Shown here: piece after piece, positions 32,715 to 33,831 of the stretch
Position numbering within the stretch: position 1 is the first letter of the stretch
How the letters are laid out: the number at the start of each line of letters is the position of its first letter
NCBI GenBank assembly: GCA_014653715.1
Contig: JACWEB010000001.1
Location: forward strand, 148,798-182,628
Direction of reading: 5' to 3'
DNA length: 33,831 nt
From: Pelagibacterales bacterium SAG-MED31
Lineage (GTDB): Bacteria; Pseudomonadota; Alphaproteobacteria; HIMB59; GCA-002718135
Translations under genes and position numbers: made by a program
The notes under the pieces: generated by a model
Seen by the model: only the letters and a program-made list of their open reading frames with translations
What the model was told of the DNA's origin: nothing
Database searches by the model: none

Positions 32715-33831
32715 TTATTCTATTTCAATTAATAGATCTTTTGCCTCTACATTATCTCCAGAACTTACATAGATTTTTTTTATTGTGCCACTTTTTTCTG
32801 CATTAATTGTTGTTTCCATTTTCATAGCTTCAATAACCAAAACTCTATCGCCCTTAATCACCTTTATACCTTCACTAACAAATATTTTAGCAACTTGTCC
32901 TGGTAAAGGTGATCCGACATGATTTGGATTATCTTCTTCTGACTTAATTTTAGTAGTAACATTTTTTGAAAACTCTTTATTAATAATTTCAATCGTCCTT
33001 GGTTGGCCATTGACTTCAAAAAATACTGAACTTGAACCATTAGCATTAGGTTCTCCTTTTGCTAAATAACGTACAATAAGATTCTTACCTTTGTCTATTG
33101 GCAAAGAATATTCTCTATCTGGAAGTGGTCCGTAAAAAAATAACTCAGTTGATAGAATAGAGGTATCGCTATATGTTTGACGATGATTCATAAAGTCTTC
33201 AAATACTTTTGGATACATTAAATAAGAAGCTAGTTGTTGATTAGAAATTTTCTCTTCATATTTTGCCTCTAAATCCTCTTTTTCTTTATCTAAGTTAACA
33301 CTTGGTAGAACAGATCCTGCTCTTTTGCTAAGTGGTTTCTCATTCCCTAATATTTTGTTCTGCAATTCTTGAGGGAATCCACCCATAGGTATTCCAATTT
33401 CACCTTTAAAAAATTCCACAACTGATGAAGGAAAAGAAATTTCTTTATTTGGATCCAAAACATCTTCTGGACAGAGATCATTTGTAATCATATAGAGTGC
33501 CATATCGCCTACAACTTTTGAGGAGGGTGTTACTTTGATTATATCTCCAAACATTTTATTTACCTCAGCATACATATTGGCTACAAGACCCCATTTATCT
33601 GTTGTGATACCGAGGGATCGCGCTTGTTCTTTTAAATTCGTAAATTGTCCACCTGGCATTTGATGTAGGTACACGTCAGAGCTTCCCCCTTTAAAATCAG
33701 TCTCAAAAGCTTTATAATTATTTCTAACCTGCTCCCAGTATAATGAAGCCTCTCTTATGTTAGCCTCTTTAAGTCTTGGGTTTTCATTGTTTTTTTTCAT
33801 TATTGATACAACAGAACCTAGTGCTGGCTGG
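32715..33831 (-). CDS. pyc: Pyruvate carboxylase, C-terminal part (cut by the window edge)
   Basis: The reading frame is open past the track start to the window end (reads QPALGSVVSIMKKNNE), so the track ATG is internal. What is present is the end of the carboxyltransferase domain (YLHQMPGGQFTNLKEQARSLGI; SKVVGDMALYMITNDL), the allosteric/tetramerisation stretch, and the C-terminal biotin carrier domain with EAMKMET, the biotinylated lysine 34 residues from the end. The biotin carboxylase and most of the transferase domains lie beyond the edge. The enzyme makes oxaloacetate from pyruvate. An oxaloacetate decarboxylase or methylmalonyl-type relative would not have this full C-terminal layout. 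Confidence 0.9.
   Translation of the reverse strand, partial: QPALGSVVSIMKKNNENPRLKEANIREASLYWEQVRNNYKAFETDFKGGSSDVYLHQMPGGQFTNLKEQARSLGITTDKWGLVANMYAEVNKMFGDIIKVTPSSKVVGDMALYMITNDLCPEDVLDPNKEISFPSSVVEFFKGEIGIPMGGFPQELQNKILGNEKPLSKRAGSVLPSVNLDKEKEDLEAKYEEKISNQQLASYLMYPKVFEDFMNHRQTYSDTSILSTELFFYGPLPDREYSLPIDKGKNLIVRYLAKGEPNANGSSSVFFEVNGQPRTIEIINKEFSKNVTTKIKSEEDNPNHVGSPLPGQVAKIFVSEGIKVIKGDRVLVIEAMKMETTINAEKSGTIKKIYVSSGDNVEAKDLLIEIE

Noticed and set aside
32715-33800. The 361-aa ORF as a complete protein starting at the track ATG
   Set aside because: The frame is open to the window end with pyruvate carboxylase sequence upstream of that ATG, so the gene is truncated by the edge.

Overview
The window is AT-rich, densely packed bacterial DNA with short spacers and many overlapping starts and stops. 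It looks like a small-genome alphaproteobacterium, probably marine. The clues are two palindromes matching the Irr (iron control element) consensus TTTAGAA-N3-TTCTAAA, a HemB whose zinc cysteines are replaced by aspartates, a sigma32-type promoter plus ROSE-like leader on an hsp20 gene, and a BMP-family nucleoside importer. I cannot fix the genus. I saw no rRNA, tRNA, CRISPR, insertion sequence or phage gene.

Layout. 1-3.7 kb (minus): an iron-acquisition-like operon read as DUF4856 protein, membrane di-iron hydroxylase, Fe(III)-binding periplasmic protein, and the start of a permease cut by the window edge. 3.7-4.3 kb: a MarR-like regulator broken by a one-base frameshift, with an Irr-like palindrome on each side. 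4.3-4.8 kb: hsp20 with its heat-shock promoter and a likely RNA thermometer. 4.8-10.6 kb (minus): DUF1800, DUF1501 (Tat), cdd, punA, deoA and an O-methyltransferase in one tight run. 10.7-11.3 kb (plus): a degenerate TrpF-like protein. 11.3-15.4 kb (minus): the folate operon pabB-pabA-pabC-folP-folB-folK with nearly every junction overlapping. 15.5-24 kb (plus): DUF2141, cysS, thrS, hemB, hisI, ribA, a DUF985 cupin and katG. 24-26.8 kb: a TetR regulator divergent from an NAD-dependent reductase, followed by a metallo-beta-lactamase-fold hydrolase. 26.8-31.4 kb (minus): a four-gene nucleoside ABC importer. 31.5-33.8 kb: upp (minus), a small coiled-coil lipoprotein (plus), and the C-terminal third of pyruvate carboxylase (minus, cut by the edge).

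How it fits together. The nucleoside importer, cytidine deaminase, purine nucleoside phosphorylase, thymidine phosphorylase and uracil phosphoribosyltransferase form a complete uptake and salvage route, although two blocks lie about 19 kb apart. The iron operon is probably under Irr-type control. The most unusual items are non-coding: two strong intercistronic hairpins placed just after the first gene of a transport operon (one swallows the start codon of the next gene), the paired Irr-like sites around a broken regulator, and the thermometer leader. Among proteins, the TrpF-like protein has lost most substrate-binding motifs, and PabB carries PIAGT instead of the usual PIKGT.
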